Shown here one piece after another: positions 45,738-58,300 of a stretch of DNA of 64,000 nucleotides (its first letter is position 1; each line of letters starts with the position of its first letter). This DNA is from Juglans regia (lineage: Eukaryota > Streptophyta > Magnoliopsida > Fagales > Juglandaceae). The stretch spans positions 33,304,838 through 33,368,837 of the forward strand of contig NC_049901.1 of the NCBI RefSeq assembly GCF_001411555.2, given 5' to 3'. The notes beneath the pieces are model-generated. The model made no database searches, was not told the DNA's origin, and saw only the letters and a list, made by a program, of their open reading frames with translations. The position numbers and the translations under genes were made by a program.

Positions 45738-48700
45738 ATGTTCCGGCAAGCGTCACGCCTCTTGGCTCAAACTCTGAGGGCTGGACTGAGACCCTTCTCC
45801 TCGGATCTTCCGGCCGCCCCCACCTCCGACTCGGCCTTCATCGAGTCGTGGAAGAAGGTCATACCCAACATTGAACCTCCCAAGACTCCCTCCAACTTCT
45901 TACGGCCCCGTCCGGCCACTCCCACTTCCATTCCTTCCAAGATCACCGTCAATTTCGTGCTTCCCTACGCCTCCGAGCTCTCTGCCAAGGAGGTACCTTG
46001 CTGATTTTCTCTGATCAGTCTATTTCTCATTTTAATTCGTTGGTTTTCTGGGTTTTTTCGTCTAAGACTAGCTCGGATTTGTTGGTTTTGGTGATTGATT
46101 TTGGTTATAAGGTGTGTCGGGCCCGTCACTTTGGCTTGGATTTGTTATTTTATCTTGCATCTTTTCATCCGGGTTGCATACCATTGGCTGGGAATTCGTA
46201 ACATGAAAAACTCAGGAGTTTTGAATATCTAGTTGAACATTTTCGCACAGATTCTTTGGTATCTGTGTTTTGTTTTCTCTTTTGCATCTGTCTCGTTTTT
46301 TGGTGATTAACCTGATTAATTTGGGATATTATATTGAATTATTTAATGTTTTGGGTTTTCTTTTTAATCCGGGTTTAGTAAATGATTGTGATTGATTTGG
46401 GAATATTGTGTATCTTATTGATCATTTTAGCTTTTGGATTTTTTGGTGCATGTCTATGCCTTTCTTGATCTTGTCTTTGTTTGGATGTGTTGGATAAGGG
46501 GCATATTGCGGAAGGCTTGGTTAGCTTTACCTTTCTGTTTGGGTTAATGGATCTAATTATGTGATGATATATTGTATTTGAGGACACCAAATTTTTCTGA
46601 TGAAATGAATAAATCGTTATGATATTTTTTTTCTCTGCTCCCATAACATTGTGTTGGCCATGGTAGTCAGCTTGAGATCGGCAGAAATTTTGCTAGCCTA
46701 TGCAAGTCTTTGTCGCATTAAGGTATAGCTAAATTTGGCATCCATGATACTCGGTTATTCTGGGAACAATACTGTGTTACTAACTTAGTGAAGGGTGAAC
46801 GGCTTTGGACGTTTATTGTTTAAAATCCCTGTTTTCCATTCCCTTTTTTTTCCCTTTCCAAATGCTTGTTTTGCCAAAAAATTTCCTCAGAATATCTTTT
46901 CAGTACCTTCATTTTTGCACCACCTTTTTCACAAACACCAAAAAAACCTTCTGAGGGTTATAATTGTCAAATTTAGGAGAATAGTGACTTATCAAAACAC
47001 ATTTAGGAGAATAGTGTGTCTGGAGGTTGAGGATAGAGAGAGCACTCATACAAGGAATTTCTATTTATGACCTTGCTAAATTGATTAATGTTTTTATATT
47101 CCATTGTATGTGGAAAGCAGATAAATATTCAATCCAAAAATATAAGGGGCGGAGAGAGAACAAAACATACAGTAGGAGCCAAACCCTTCTAATTTTCTGA
47201 GTCTCTTTTCAGACATATAATAGGAGACATTGCTCATCATATTAGAAGAGGTGTTTTGGAAAGAGGAACTAGTTTTCCTACCGTTAGTCTTCTGTCTTAT
47301 ACTTGTACAATAAAAAGTAGGAATTGCTCCTAAACTCTATCAACGCTTGATAGCACAAGGAATCTTGCCTTAATTCTTTTTTTTTTTATAAGTAAAAAAC
47401 ACCTTTTATTAACAAAAGAATGGGCAAAATGCCAATTACAAAAAACTCCTATGCCCTAGCTAAGTAGGCGCATTAGAAGCAAGGAAATCATGTTGGTCCA
47501 TGCCATTTAAGTCCACAGCAATAGCCCAAGTACAAATAGTTCTAAAAAATAAAACTTTTAGCTCATCCACTGATCTCTCCTTGTCCTCAAACGTCCGCTC
47601 GTTACGCTCCTGCCACAAACACCACATGATGCATATAGGGATCATCTTCCAGACTGCTTTGATCTGCTGCATCCCTCTGATGTTAGTCCAACACGCCATC
47701 GCTGCCACCACGGTCTTCGGCATAACCCACGCTCGATCTAGTCTACCAAATACCTCGTTCCAGAGTTCCCTTGCTAACTCACAATGTAAAAGAAGATGAT
47801 TCACAGACTAACCCCCTCTTCTACACATGCAGCACCAATCTGCGATGATTACCCTCATTTTCCTTAGGTTGTCAGTAGTGAGGATCCTTTCCCAATGAAG
47901 CTGTCCACACAAAAAAAGAGGCTTTTAAGGGTGCCTTGTGCCTCCAGAGCCTTTTCCATGGAAACTGAGTATCAAGCTCTTGAGTTAGAGCCTTATAAAA
48001 GGAGCGGACAGAAAAGACGCCTTTCCTGGTAGGTAACCACCACATACCATCTTCATGCTGTATGTTCGGTCGTATGGAGTATAATAGGCTATAAAAATCT
48101 ACAAAACTACTCATTTCCCAATCATGTGCCGCCCTACTAAAGTTTATATTCCAATGAATCCGCCCTCCTGAGCTCCCCATCACTTCCACCACTGTGATGT
48201 CTTTGGAACTTGCAATCTGGAAAAGTGAACTCTTGTAGAGCACTACTACCACACCACACATCTCTCCAGAATCTAATCTTGTTTCCTACACCCACCTGAC
48301 GTCTAGAGTGTCGATTAAAGACCTCCCACCCTTTTCTTATATGTTTCCATAGGCCTACTCCATTAGCCCCCCTTACTTCTCTAGTACACTATCCCCCCCA
48401 TAAACCACCATATTTATGTTCAATCACCATTTTCCACAAGGCCTCAAGTTCCTTGCTAAATCTGCACAACCATTTGCCAAGTAACGCCCGATTAAACATC
48501 CTCAAATTTCTTATACCTAATCCACCATTAGAAATAGGACGACACACCGTCTCTCACTTAACTAGATGGAATTGAACTCCTCCCCCATTCCTCCCCACAA
48601 GAAATCTCTTTATAACTTCTCAATACGGGCCGCCACTCCTGCCAGTATAGGGAAAAGAGACAAAAAATAGGTTGGTAGATTAGAGTGTACTCTTGATCAA

Positions 48701-50416
48701 AGTAATCCTACCTCCTTTCGACAAATACATTCTCTTCCACCCTGCCAATCTCCTCTCCTCTCAATTCTTTCAATCACCGTATCCCAAATGGAGGACGCCC
48801 TCGATGCAATCCCCAATGGAAGTCCCAGATAAGTCATGGGCAACGTAGCAATCTTGCAACCCAGTGTTCTAGCCAGTTGGCACAAGTTAGGAACCTCCCC
48901 AATTGGCACCATCTCTGATTTGTCAAAGTTTTACTTTCAAGCCAGAAACTTTCAAAACATAATAACAAGGCTTTCAAAGCTCGCACCTGATTCTGATCGG
49001 CTTCACACAAAATGAGCGTATCATCTACAAACAACAAATGAGAAATAGTAATAATACACCTATCCGGGATTCCAATCGAGAAGCTATTTACAAAACCATC
49101 ATCTACCAAAGTCGACATCATCCTGTTTAGCGCCTCCATAACAATAACAAATAGTAAAGGTGATAATGGGTCTCTTTGTCTCAAGCCCCGTGAACTCTGG
49201 AAGAAACCCTCTAGACTGCCATTTATCAAAATAGAAAATCTCACTGTAGAAATACACCAACAGATCCATGTCTTCCACCTTTCTCCAAAACCACACCTCC
49301 CAGTAGATAGAGAATGAAATCCCAATTAACATGATCATACGCCTTCTCCATATCTAATTGGCATAATATCTCTGTGGTTCCATCCTTCATTCTACTATCA
49401 AGACATTCATTAGCAATAAGGACCGCATCAAGAATCTGCCTACCTTTTACAAAGGCATTTTGAGGTTTAGTGATAATCTTCCCTATTACCTCGCTAAGAC
49501 AGTTTGCAAGCACTTTTGAGATAATCTTGTAGACCCCATTCACTAGGCTAATAGGCCGGAACTCCATAATCACCGTAGCCCCCACCTTTTTAGGTATTAA
49601 TGCTAAAAAGGTGGTATTGAGACTTTTCTCAAATTTTCCCTCCAAGAAGCAAGTTCTTACTGTGCTAAAATTCCTCGCAGCAAGTTCTTTTGTCATGAAT
49701 TTCATTTGTGTGGCAGATTAGGAATGATGGATGGTCAACAAGTTCTATACTACTGTTAAAGTGGAAGTTTTTAAGCACAACCCAAGGAAGGAGAGGGAGG
49801 GGGAGAATTAATTTTATGCCTCTCCTATTCTCATCTTAAGATCTTTTTCCCTTTGAATACAACCCCATCTACATGTTGTATGTCATTCCACTTGTAACTA
49901 AAAAGTTCACTTTTTTCATTGAAATGATACCATCCTCGACACTTTTTTGGTCCATGGTGTGGTGGAAATGCTGACACTAGTCCTATGTGGCACTTACATT
50001 TCTGTTACAATTATTATCGTAGAAAACCAATTGGATCCTTTTTTTTTTAAGCATGCACTCGTGTGTTTCAGGTTGACATGGTCATAATTCCTGCAACAAC
50101 TGGACAAATGGGTGTTTTGCCCGGACATGTACCTACAATCGCAGAGCTGAAGCCTGGGGTCCTCTCAGTGCATGAAGGAAATGACGTGACAAAGTATTTC
50201 CTTAGTAGTGGGTTTGCTTTTATCCATGCTAACTCTGTTGCAGATATAATTGCTGTAGAGGCTGTGCGAATTGACCATATTGACCCAAGCTTGGTCCAGA
50301 AGGGCCTAGCAGAATTTACCCAGAAGCTTAGTTCAGCAACAACTGAGTTGGAGAAAGCTGAGGCCCAGATTGGTGTTGAGCTTCACAGTGCTCTCAACTC
50401 TGCTCTCTCAGGCTAA
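45738..50416 (+). CDS. ATP synthase subunit delta', mitochondrial
   Basis: This is the plant delta' subunit, counterpart of bacterial F1 epsilon, which sits in the F1 central stalk and couples rotation to ATP synthesis in the mitochondrial matrix. Two exons, 45738-45992 and 50072-50416, with GT/AG borders, give 199 residues, close to the family length. Residues ~1-30 ([20 protein letters not shown]) form an Arg/Leu-rich mitochondrial presequence. The mature part has the beta-sandwich ([20 protein letters not shown] ... [11 protein letters not shown]) and a C-terminal helical pair ([19 protein letters not shown]). I chose the ATG at 45738 because the upstream in-frame stretch has no ATG. The 4.1-kb intron carries an antisense LINE fragment. 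The gene looks intact. Confidence 0.93.
47379..49720 (-). mobile_element. 5'-truncated LINE in the delta' intron (antisense)
   Basis: On the minus strand: reverse transcriptase from 49705 ([28 protein letters not shown] at ~49340, [11 protein letters not shown] at ~49020), a disrupted thumb, the zf-RVT segment ([20 protein letters not shown], ~47900-47970), and [12 protein letters not shown] (~47770), then the 3' end acttat-poly(A) at 47379-47390. Frameshifts break it into pieces. ORF1 and endonuclease are missing. Confidence 0.85.
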
Positions 50417-50890
50417 TGGTACCTCCAGTATTTTCTTCTCCAAACCAGTTTTGCTTCAGTGACTATTCGTTCTTCCCTTTATAATACTGGTCAAGATATC
50501 ATTGTTTTGATTTCCAGGAGTGAAATAAATATCTTTCAGAGAAAACCCCATGCTTCTCTATGGTCAAGATACCTCTCTACTTGGCATATTACTACTTTCC
50601 CCTTCGAAAGATCCTGTCATTATAGGATATTTGGTTTCTGTAACATACCGAAGGAAGAAAATGTATTTTGTTTTCCAGATTTCGAAGTCTTGAACTGCGG
50701 ATTGAATGTTTTCTCGCACCTATTTCTTGGATTTAAGCAAAATTAAAAGAGGGTGGTGTTCATAGTTTGGGGGTGCATGGTGCAACATTTTTATTTGCTT
50801 TCACCATTGCTTAGACAAAAGATCAAATAGCAACCATACGTAGACAAGAAAATGCGATGTTTTGCAGTAGCAAGGCATGTATTTCATTTT
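50417..50890. other. 3' flank of ATP synthase delta'
   Basis: Probably the 3' untranslated region of the delta' gene followed by spacer. Reading frames here lack family features. Confidence 0.4.
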
Positions 50891-50894
50891 CCTC

Positions 50895-52020
50895 TTTATT
50901 TGATAAGATGCCAAGGATGAGAGTAGTGACTTAAAATACGCCTGGTATATGCAATGACTCCCGTCTTGCATTGCCTTGGAAGTGTTGTGAAGAATACAAC
51001 AGAACAATCTCCTAATCTGTAAGCAAAAGGAGAGGCCACACTCCCTGTGGCTGTATCCCGCTCCCTGAGCCCCCTGCCAGTGTGCACCTCCTACTTCCTC
51101 CTCCATCTTCTCTCACACTTCCCCCATTAAACCTTAGCTCCTGCTGTGTGCCTTCATCTCTCCTCTCCATTCCCCAGACATCAATAAATCTCATCCTCAA
51201 AAGTAACTAACTCCCTCAACTGGGTCCCAGAATCCTCTCCACATTCAGCCAGAGCTACCCACTTCCATCGGCAAAACCATACCTCTGTAGGCAATATCAC
51301 ATCTCACAACCCCCTAGCAAATATGTGGTGCGCACCACCCTATCAACTCCAGAAACTCTCCGAGTTCACTCGAGGCCGTTGACAACCACCTTTGTATTCT
51401 CAGCGCCTGAAACATTAGGAACTACTCCTTGTTCTTCAGAGAATGCCCCAGCGCTGTTGTGCGTTTCCTGGCCTCCTTTCAGACCCATTCTCCAAAGCGA
51501 TCGCCGCCTTTCTGGGAGGAAACTAGGGAATGTGGTCGACGTTGACTTCGAGGCTGTGTCTGGTACATGCACCATGGGGCCTACCTTCAAGTCAGAGTCA
51601 GAGTTAAACATTGACAATTTGACAAGCCTCTCTCCCTGGGCTTCAACCCAATGCTCACCACCAACACCTCCACCTGGATTGGGTCTCGGATTTGTGCTTC
51701 AAATGCGGAAGACTAGGCACTCGGAAGAGAGCTGTCCCCCTGTCAGTTCAAATAGCCTCTTCAACCACCATTTCGGCCCCAAAAATGAAAATCCCCTCAC
51801 TGAAGGAACATGATCCACCAGATAAGCCGCAGAGACTCGTTAAAAACCAAAAAAAAAAAGATAAGCCTCACAGAGTCAGAGAGGGTTTCTAGGCTAGCTG
51901 AAGTGGAAAGTTCTGGATGGTTCACGGATATCCAGTTTCTTTAGAGGATACTTTAAGAATGAAGAGAGAAAAAATGTAAACAGAGGAATCGGATAGAAAT
52001 TACTCCCTTAAATAAATTAT
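50895..52020 (+). mobile_element. Decayed retroelement ORF1 (zinc-knuckle type)
   Basis: The frame at 51325-51813, read together with the frame at 51692-51892, shows CFKCGRLG followed by HSEESCP after a one-base shift. This is the CCHC zinc knuckle (C-X2-C-X4-H-X4-C) of plant LINE ORF1/DUF4283-type proteins. The DNA is richer in C than its surroundings. No reverse transcriptase follows. It lies between delta' and LON2, which converge. Confidence 0.5.
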
Positions 52021-52389
52021 ATTTATACACAGTAAGGAATCAATTTATGATTACAGCAGGGAAAAGAGAGTGAAGAAGCAAAAAAAGAAAAAGAAAAAGG
52101 AAAGCAGCTGCTCACCCTCAACAATTCAGACGAATTGGGAGAGGCAGAGAGAGAGAGAGTAATACATTGGAACAATTCCATCCAAAGCCCCCTGAAGGGA
52201 ACAAGGATCATTGAGTCCCAACACATCAAGTTAGAACTCTATTCTGCGAGACCATGACCAATTGGAGTCAATTTTCCGGGTCTCCAATTGCCAAAGGATA
52301 AGAGGGGAATCTTGTATTTAAAGATGGGATAAGAGCACAGACGTTTCATCACCAGATACTTTTTCCCATAACATGCCTAGAGGATCCTG

Positions 52390-55300
52390 TCATAACTTTG
52401 AGTGTTGTCTCCAAGGGCACCCACCTTCAAAAGCCTGCTCCAATACGTCTTCCATTCGCTTAGCGAGTAGTATCTGTTAAAATTGAGGGTATGAACGTTA
52501 TTTATTCATACAGAAAAAACAAAGACCCAATCGAACACTACATACAATGAATAATCTATGCATGCAAGTCTTGGGAGCCCAATTAATGCCTTCCAAAAAC
52601 TTCATATAAATGAGAAGAGTTATTCTAGTCTCAAGCCGGCGTGTAAATGGTAAGATTTGATTTGTAAGATTCAAATTTTAAAATTTTCCTTTCAAATCAA
52701 ATTATGCCCTATAAGCACTTTACTAGGTATGTTATCCACACTGGCTTATAAATAGATTTTTTCTCAAATGGGAATATCCTTCCTATGTGCATTCATGTCC
52801 AATTTCTCAAGTGCTTCATGTATGGTTTTCTTAAGTAACAGACCAAAGAATTAAAACTGGAAAGTGCATTCCATTTCCCACAATGACAACTAGGCCACGG
52901 CCAAAATGAAAACAAGATTACCTCCAGATCGGCAAGAACAGCTGCTGGCACTTCAACCAAGTCTTTCAAATTTCTCTGGGGCAGGATAACTCTCTTGATA
53001 CCACAACGGTGTGCTGCCAAAATCTGCAGTTTATATTCAAACAAACAGTTCAACAACATGACTTCGATTTCTATTTACTGAGTGAAAAGGAAGTGGTGTT
53101 GTAAGTTATTTCAGATTCGCTTAAGCAACATCTAAGCTCACTGCAAGAGGATTATTGCAAGCATACCAAAACCTACTACATTCCAATTCTAGCTAATATG
53201 AACTTGATTGGAGCACTCAAATGTTTCAACTCATTGATTATAGACACAAGAACTCAAAACATTTATATATTTGTATCCACGTACACACACACACAAGCAA
53301 TTTGACTCAAAAGACTATTACAGCGTCGCTTGGATTCTGTGGATTATATAAAAGCTAGGTCTGACAAGAAGTAACAATGAGATAATGACCCAAATAGCAT
53401 ATCCAAAAAGCATTCAGCCCAAGGTATTTAACAGGGTGATTAGAAAGGGAAAATGGTTGATAAATTGATAATGAAATCCCAATTCCATAATTTGTATCAT
53501 ATATCCAAAGAGGCATGCATTAAATGTGAGTAAATTTCCCCTTTGGAAATGAGAATAAAGAGACATGACGTTATGCCTACCTTATCTTTGACACCACCAA
53601 CAGGTAGCACAAGACCCCTTAAAGTCATCTCTCCAGTCATTGCCGTATCTGCTCTCACTCTTTTCTGACTGAATAGTGAAACCAGTGCTGTTACCAGAGT
53701 CACACCTGCTGAGGGTCCATCCTTGGGCACAGCCCCGGCAGGAAAATGTATATGAATGTCCCGGCCCTCCAGGAGATTAATTCCCTCAGAAGCTGCTAAT
53801 TTAAGATCCATTGCCCTGGTTCTTACCTAAAGCATTTGAACGAGTCAGAAACAAGTTGCTTATCACTGGAATGTCTTTTGTAAGTACAGACTCTAGGGTG
53901 TACATTGACATGTGAAACAATATAACGCTATGTTTGGTCCCCAACTAGAGAAAGGGGGTTAACCAGGGATATTTTTATTTTCTGAAGTAGTGGATGGGGA
54001 AGTGCGAAATGCTAAGTAATAAATAAGGGTACGAAAAGCACTTAATGGTGAGAAAGGGAATAATGAAGGGTGACAATATGTATAAGCTGTCACCAAGTTT
54101 AGTGAAATGGCCATACGTGTGGAACTCTGAAGCTTCAGGAAACAAGAAGTTAAGTGGAAGCTACCAATGGTACATTAAACACAAACTACAGGGCCTCTCT
54201 AAAGAAGATGATGATAATAATCTGAAAACATAATATTCAATATTCTTCTGGTTGAAAGGCAAGGAAGACTTCTGTGAAATCAATGAGAAAAGTTATTTCT
54301 GAAAGTCATGGTGTATGCAATTGATATTGAAGAGATTCTTCAACACATTATACAAAAAATCACCATCTTATGGTGATAAATATAGTTTGGTAAAATCAGT
54401 TTGACAATTTCATATGTATAAATAATCAATCAAAACAATTCAAGAGCACACTTAAGGAGGCACTGACAAAACTGGTTAATTCAGGGCTGGTTGGGAACTA
54501 AATGTTACAATAAACCTCAGAATTAGATTACCCATGTTAATGCTATTTGTGCTGATTCCTTTATAACATCACCAAGTTGCCCTGTGAGATGCATGTCGCC
54601 CTTTCCCACCATAGCTGTTGCCTCTACAAACTGGACCTCTCCACCAAAAGCAGTCCAAACAAGCCCAACAGACACCCCAGGAGTTGCAACCCGTTCAGCT
54701 GCTTCTCTATCATCGAACCTTGGAGGCTACATTACAGTATAAATAAACCCAAATGCGGGTCAGTAACTGAAAAAAAAAAAAAAAATCGAAATATTTTCTA
54801 CTGTTCTGAAAGTTTGCTCTAGCTTCTGGGCCACATCATATGCATAATGAGCTCAAGCCTATCTCAACGAAGCTGCACAGCAGGACATGACCCAAAACAG
54901 CAGGGAATAATAATGTTATACGTGTACTTTTTATTGGTATTATAACATATAATAGTTTTTAGAAAGCCAAACACACTATCAAGGGGACCGATAAATAACA
55001 TTAAACGCCCAAAATAAACTTCTAGTCCATCAATAAATGTTTTCTTCCAAACATAAACCTTCTTATAACTTCTTAAGGTAAAACTTTAAAAGTTCTATCA
55101 CCAAAATAAGTCACCTAAACAGACATCTAAGTATTATGATCTTCATATAGATCCCTGCTGCTGAGACCTCATTATCAAGAACAACTTCACAGTGAAATTG
55201 CAGCAATATGAACTTAAAAACCCATCCACACAGCTGACTGGTCTAGCAAAATGCATAATCAGTTTGACTGTGATGCAAACTGACAAAATATAATTTCCGT

Positions 55301-58300
55301 AGAAATCTAAATTATCCCCAAACATGAAGTATCCTGATAATAGAAAAAATGCACCAAGAAGAAAAAAAATGACGTTAAGAAGATCATTACCCCCAGTACT
55401 TTTTCCAACATAGTCTCATCCACAACCAAGGGTGACGCAATCCTAAATTCATTTGATATCTCATGATTATTTACAGCCATTGGAATGATCTCCATTTCCA
55501 CTTCACCTCCTTCAGCAAGTCTGTTTTCAAGCAGTGGTGAAGCAAGCTGGTGCACGTCTTTGCTTAATGGGACAGCTTGTTCCTGCTCCGCAACTCTCAC
55601 TGCTGCTGCACGAGCCAAGGCAGCCAAATTCCTTTCCAGATTTCTAACACCAGCCTCTCTGGTATATCGCTGAATGACAAGTTTCACCATAGCCTACAAC
55701 AATAAAAGCTAATCATGTATCCTATATAGTATGATGGTAAATTGTTGCAAAGCAAAGTGACTGAATAAGATGATATTGGTACACAATATTATCTTACAAA
55801 ACATAAAAGCTAATCATGCATCCTGTATGGTATGATGTAAATTGTTGCAAAGCAAAGTGACTGAATAAGATGATACTGGTACACAATATTGTCTTACAAA
55901 ACATGAAAGCATGGTGCCTTTCCCAGTTTAAAATAAGAGGTGATAATCACATGATTTAATTTTATATACATTCTTACTCAATAAAAACCTTGTACATAGA
56001 GTTAACTACCTCTGGAATTTGAAGGAACTCAGAACTCAACCCATGCTGATCCAGAACTCTTGGAATTAAATGTCTCATGGCTATTTTAAGCTTTTCTTCA
56101 GGTGTATACCCAGGCAACTCAATGACTTCCATCCTGTCTAAGAGTGGTGGAGGTATAGGCTGCAGCCTATTTGCGGTTGCCACAAAAACCACCTTTGAAA
56201 GGTCAAATGGAACATTTAAATAGCTATAGGCATTCTGTTAAGGAATCATTGTGAATACCATACACTGATAGGAATTTTATGGTGTGGCAATGCTTCCAGC
56301 ACATGTACGGACTCCATATGATGCATCACTGTGGAATTTGTGTTTAATCTAGTCGGACATTATAAGTAACTTGGTCAATCATCTCATTAGTGCAAAACCG
56401 TTTTGTAATTCATAACATTATCTTAGTAACTGGGCAATATTAAGCTTAACAAAATTGTCAAAAACCATAATGGCATACGAAAACCACTAAAAAATTCCAG
56501 CAAAAAGGGTTGGAAAGCAATATAACATTTTTCTTCAGCGAGTACCTAATAAATTGGATGAGTGCAACAAAAATATACCCAGTTATCCATAACTAGGTGT
56601 CACTAAAAACATCCTGAAGAAAATAGGATACTGATCATTGAATGTTTTGTTTTGTTCTGGATCAAGAACCTCCAGTAGAGCTGAAGCCGGATCCCCACGC
56701 ACATCAGACCCTGTTTTGTCAACCTCATCCAGTAGCATGACTGGATTACAAACAGCTACTCTCTAAAACACAACATGAACAAGAAACATTTCAGTTTACC
56801 TCAACTTTAAGGTTCCACTTACAAAATACAAGAACCAAAAAACAAGACCAAAATCATTACCCTGCACAGCATACATGATCCAAAGACATGTCTACTTAGC
56901 CACATTAAACTATCAGGACCCAGATAACTCGTCTCACATAAAAGTAAACCATTGTGAAACTCAACCAGATAATTTCAACTATGGACAAACTAAACAAACT
57001 ATCTGCAGATGGTAGAAAACTGAACAGTCAATGTCACTCTTTAGCAGTTTAGATAGAAAATAATCACATTAATCGACTAAAATTCATAGCTAAAAAAAAA
57101 AACTAAAATGCCATAGTTTGAACTTTGAGGCCAAGGCAAGAAGGTCGAGAGAGTCATGAGAAAAAAAAGGGTAGCAGGATTAACAGAAACAGTCAAAGGA
57201 GGTACATTATATTTGTCAGGAATCTTTTTTACATAGGCTCTCCAAATGCATGAGCCTTGACTGCTTCCCAATGTGTTTTGGTACACAATTCATTATTTTA
57301 CTTCTATTGTTCATAGCATTATTTCCAAATTTAAGATTAAAAAAAAAAATGCACGCCCTTTTTATTATTTTGCATTCAAGGGTCCTACTACAGGTGCCAA
57401 TCTTATTATACTTGGTGGTAAGCTATTCTGTGGGGCCCAGTAATCCCATGGCAAGTAAATAAGGATGCAACAACCGTCTTCCATGATAGCGCAAAAGAAA
57501 TAGAGCAGTCAGGATGCTTACATGGCTACACACATAATTTTGCCCGTATGACTAGGCATATGATATTGACGGTATGCATCAAGAACCTTTAAACTGAGAG
57601 GATAAAATTTAAGGCTTAAAAGTCAATATATAAATTAGAGCTAACAATGGTTACAAATTTACAACGAATGAAGAAGGTTGAGTATGAGGATCAATAATTG
57701 GAGAGGACAGAGGTCCTTTACGCATATTGCAGCTCTAGAATTGATGCACTCAAATGCACAGAGGATGAAAATTTTTAAACCAAAAATGAATATTTGCGGG
57801 CACAGTCTCTTACGAATGTACTTCACATTTATCTGTACTTCCAAATTAATAAGAAAAACTATATGTATACTTTGCAAAATCCTGCTTTCACTAAGAACCA
57901 TGATGATAAATATAATCTTGGCCTTCCTCAATCTAAACCATCTGCATTATATCTCTGGAAAGGCAGGGAAGGGAGGATGAATCTCTGCAAATATTGGTTC
58001 ACTACTCTCTCTTTTTCTTTGTTCTTGTCATTTTTATTTTTTGTTGGGTAGGGATTTCTTCTTTTTTTTTTTTTTTTTTTTGAAAAAGTTTCCAAGTGCC
58101 ATAGATTCAATTTCCTCAAACCATTGGGAGCATATGATACAGCATATATATCAAAGGTAGTGAGAAGTATGGGATACTGCTATATTAAAATACACACATT
58201 AGCAACATACATGTATATTACCTTTAAACCCTCAATAAGACGCCCTGGCATGCTACCAATGTATGTTCTCCTGTGCCCTCTAATATCAGCCTCATCCTTA

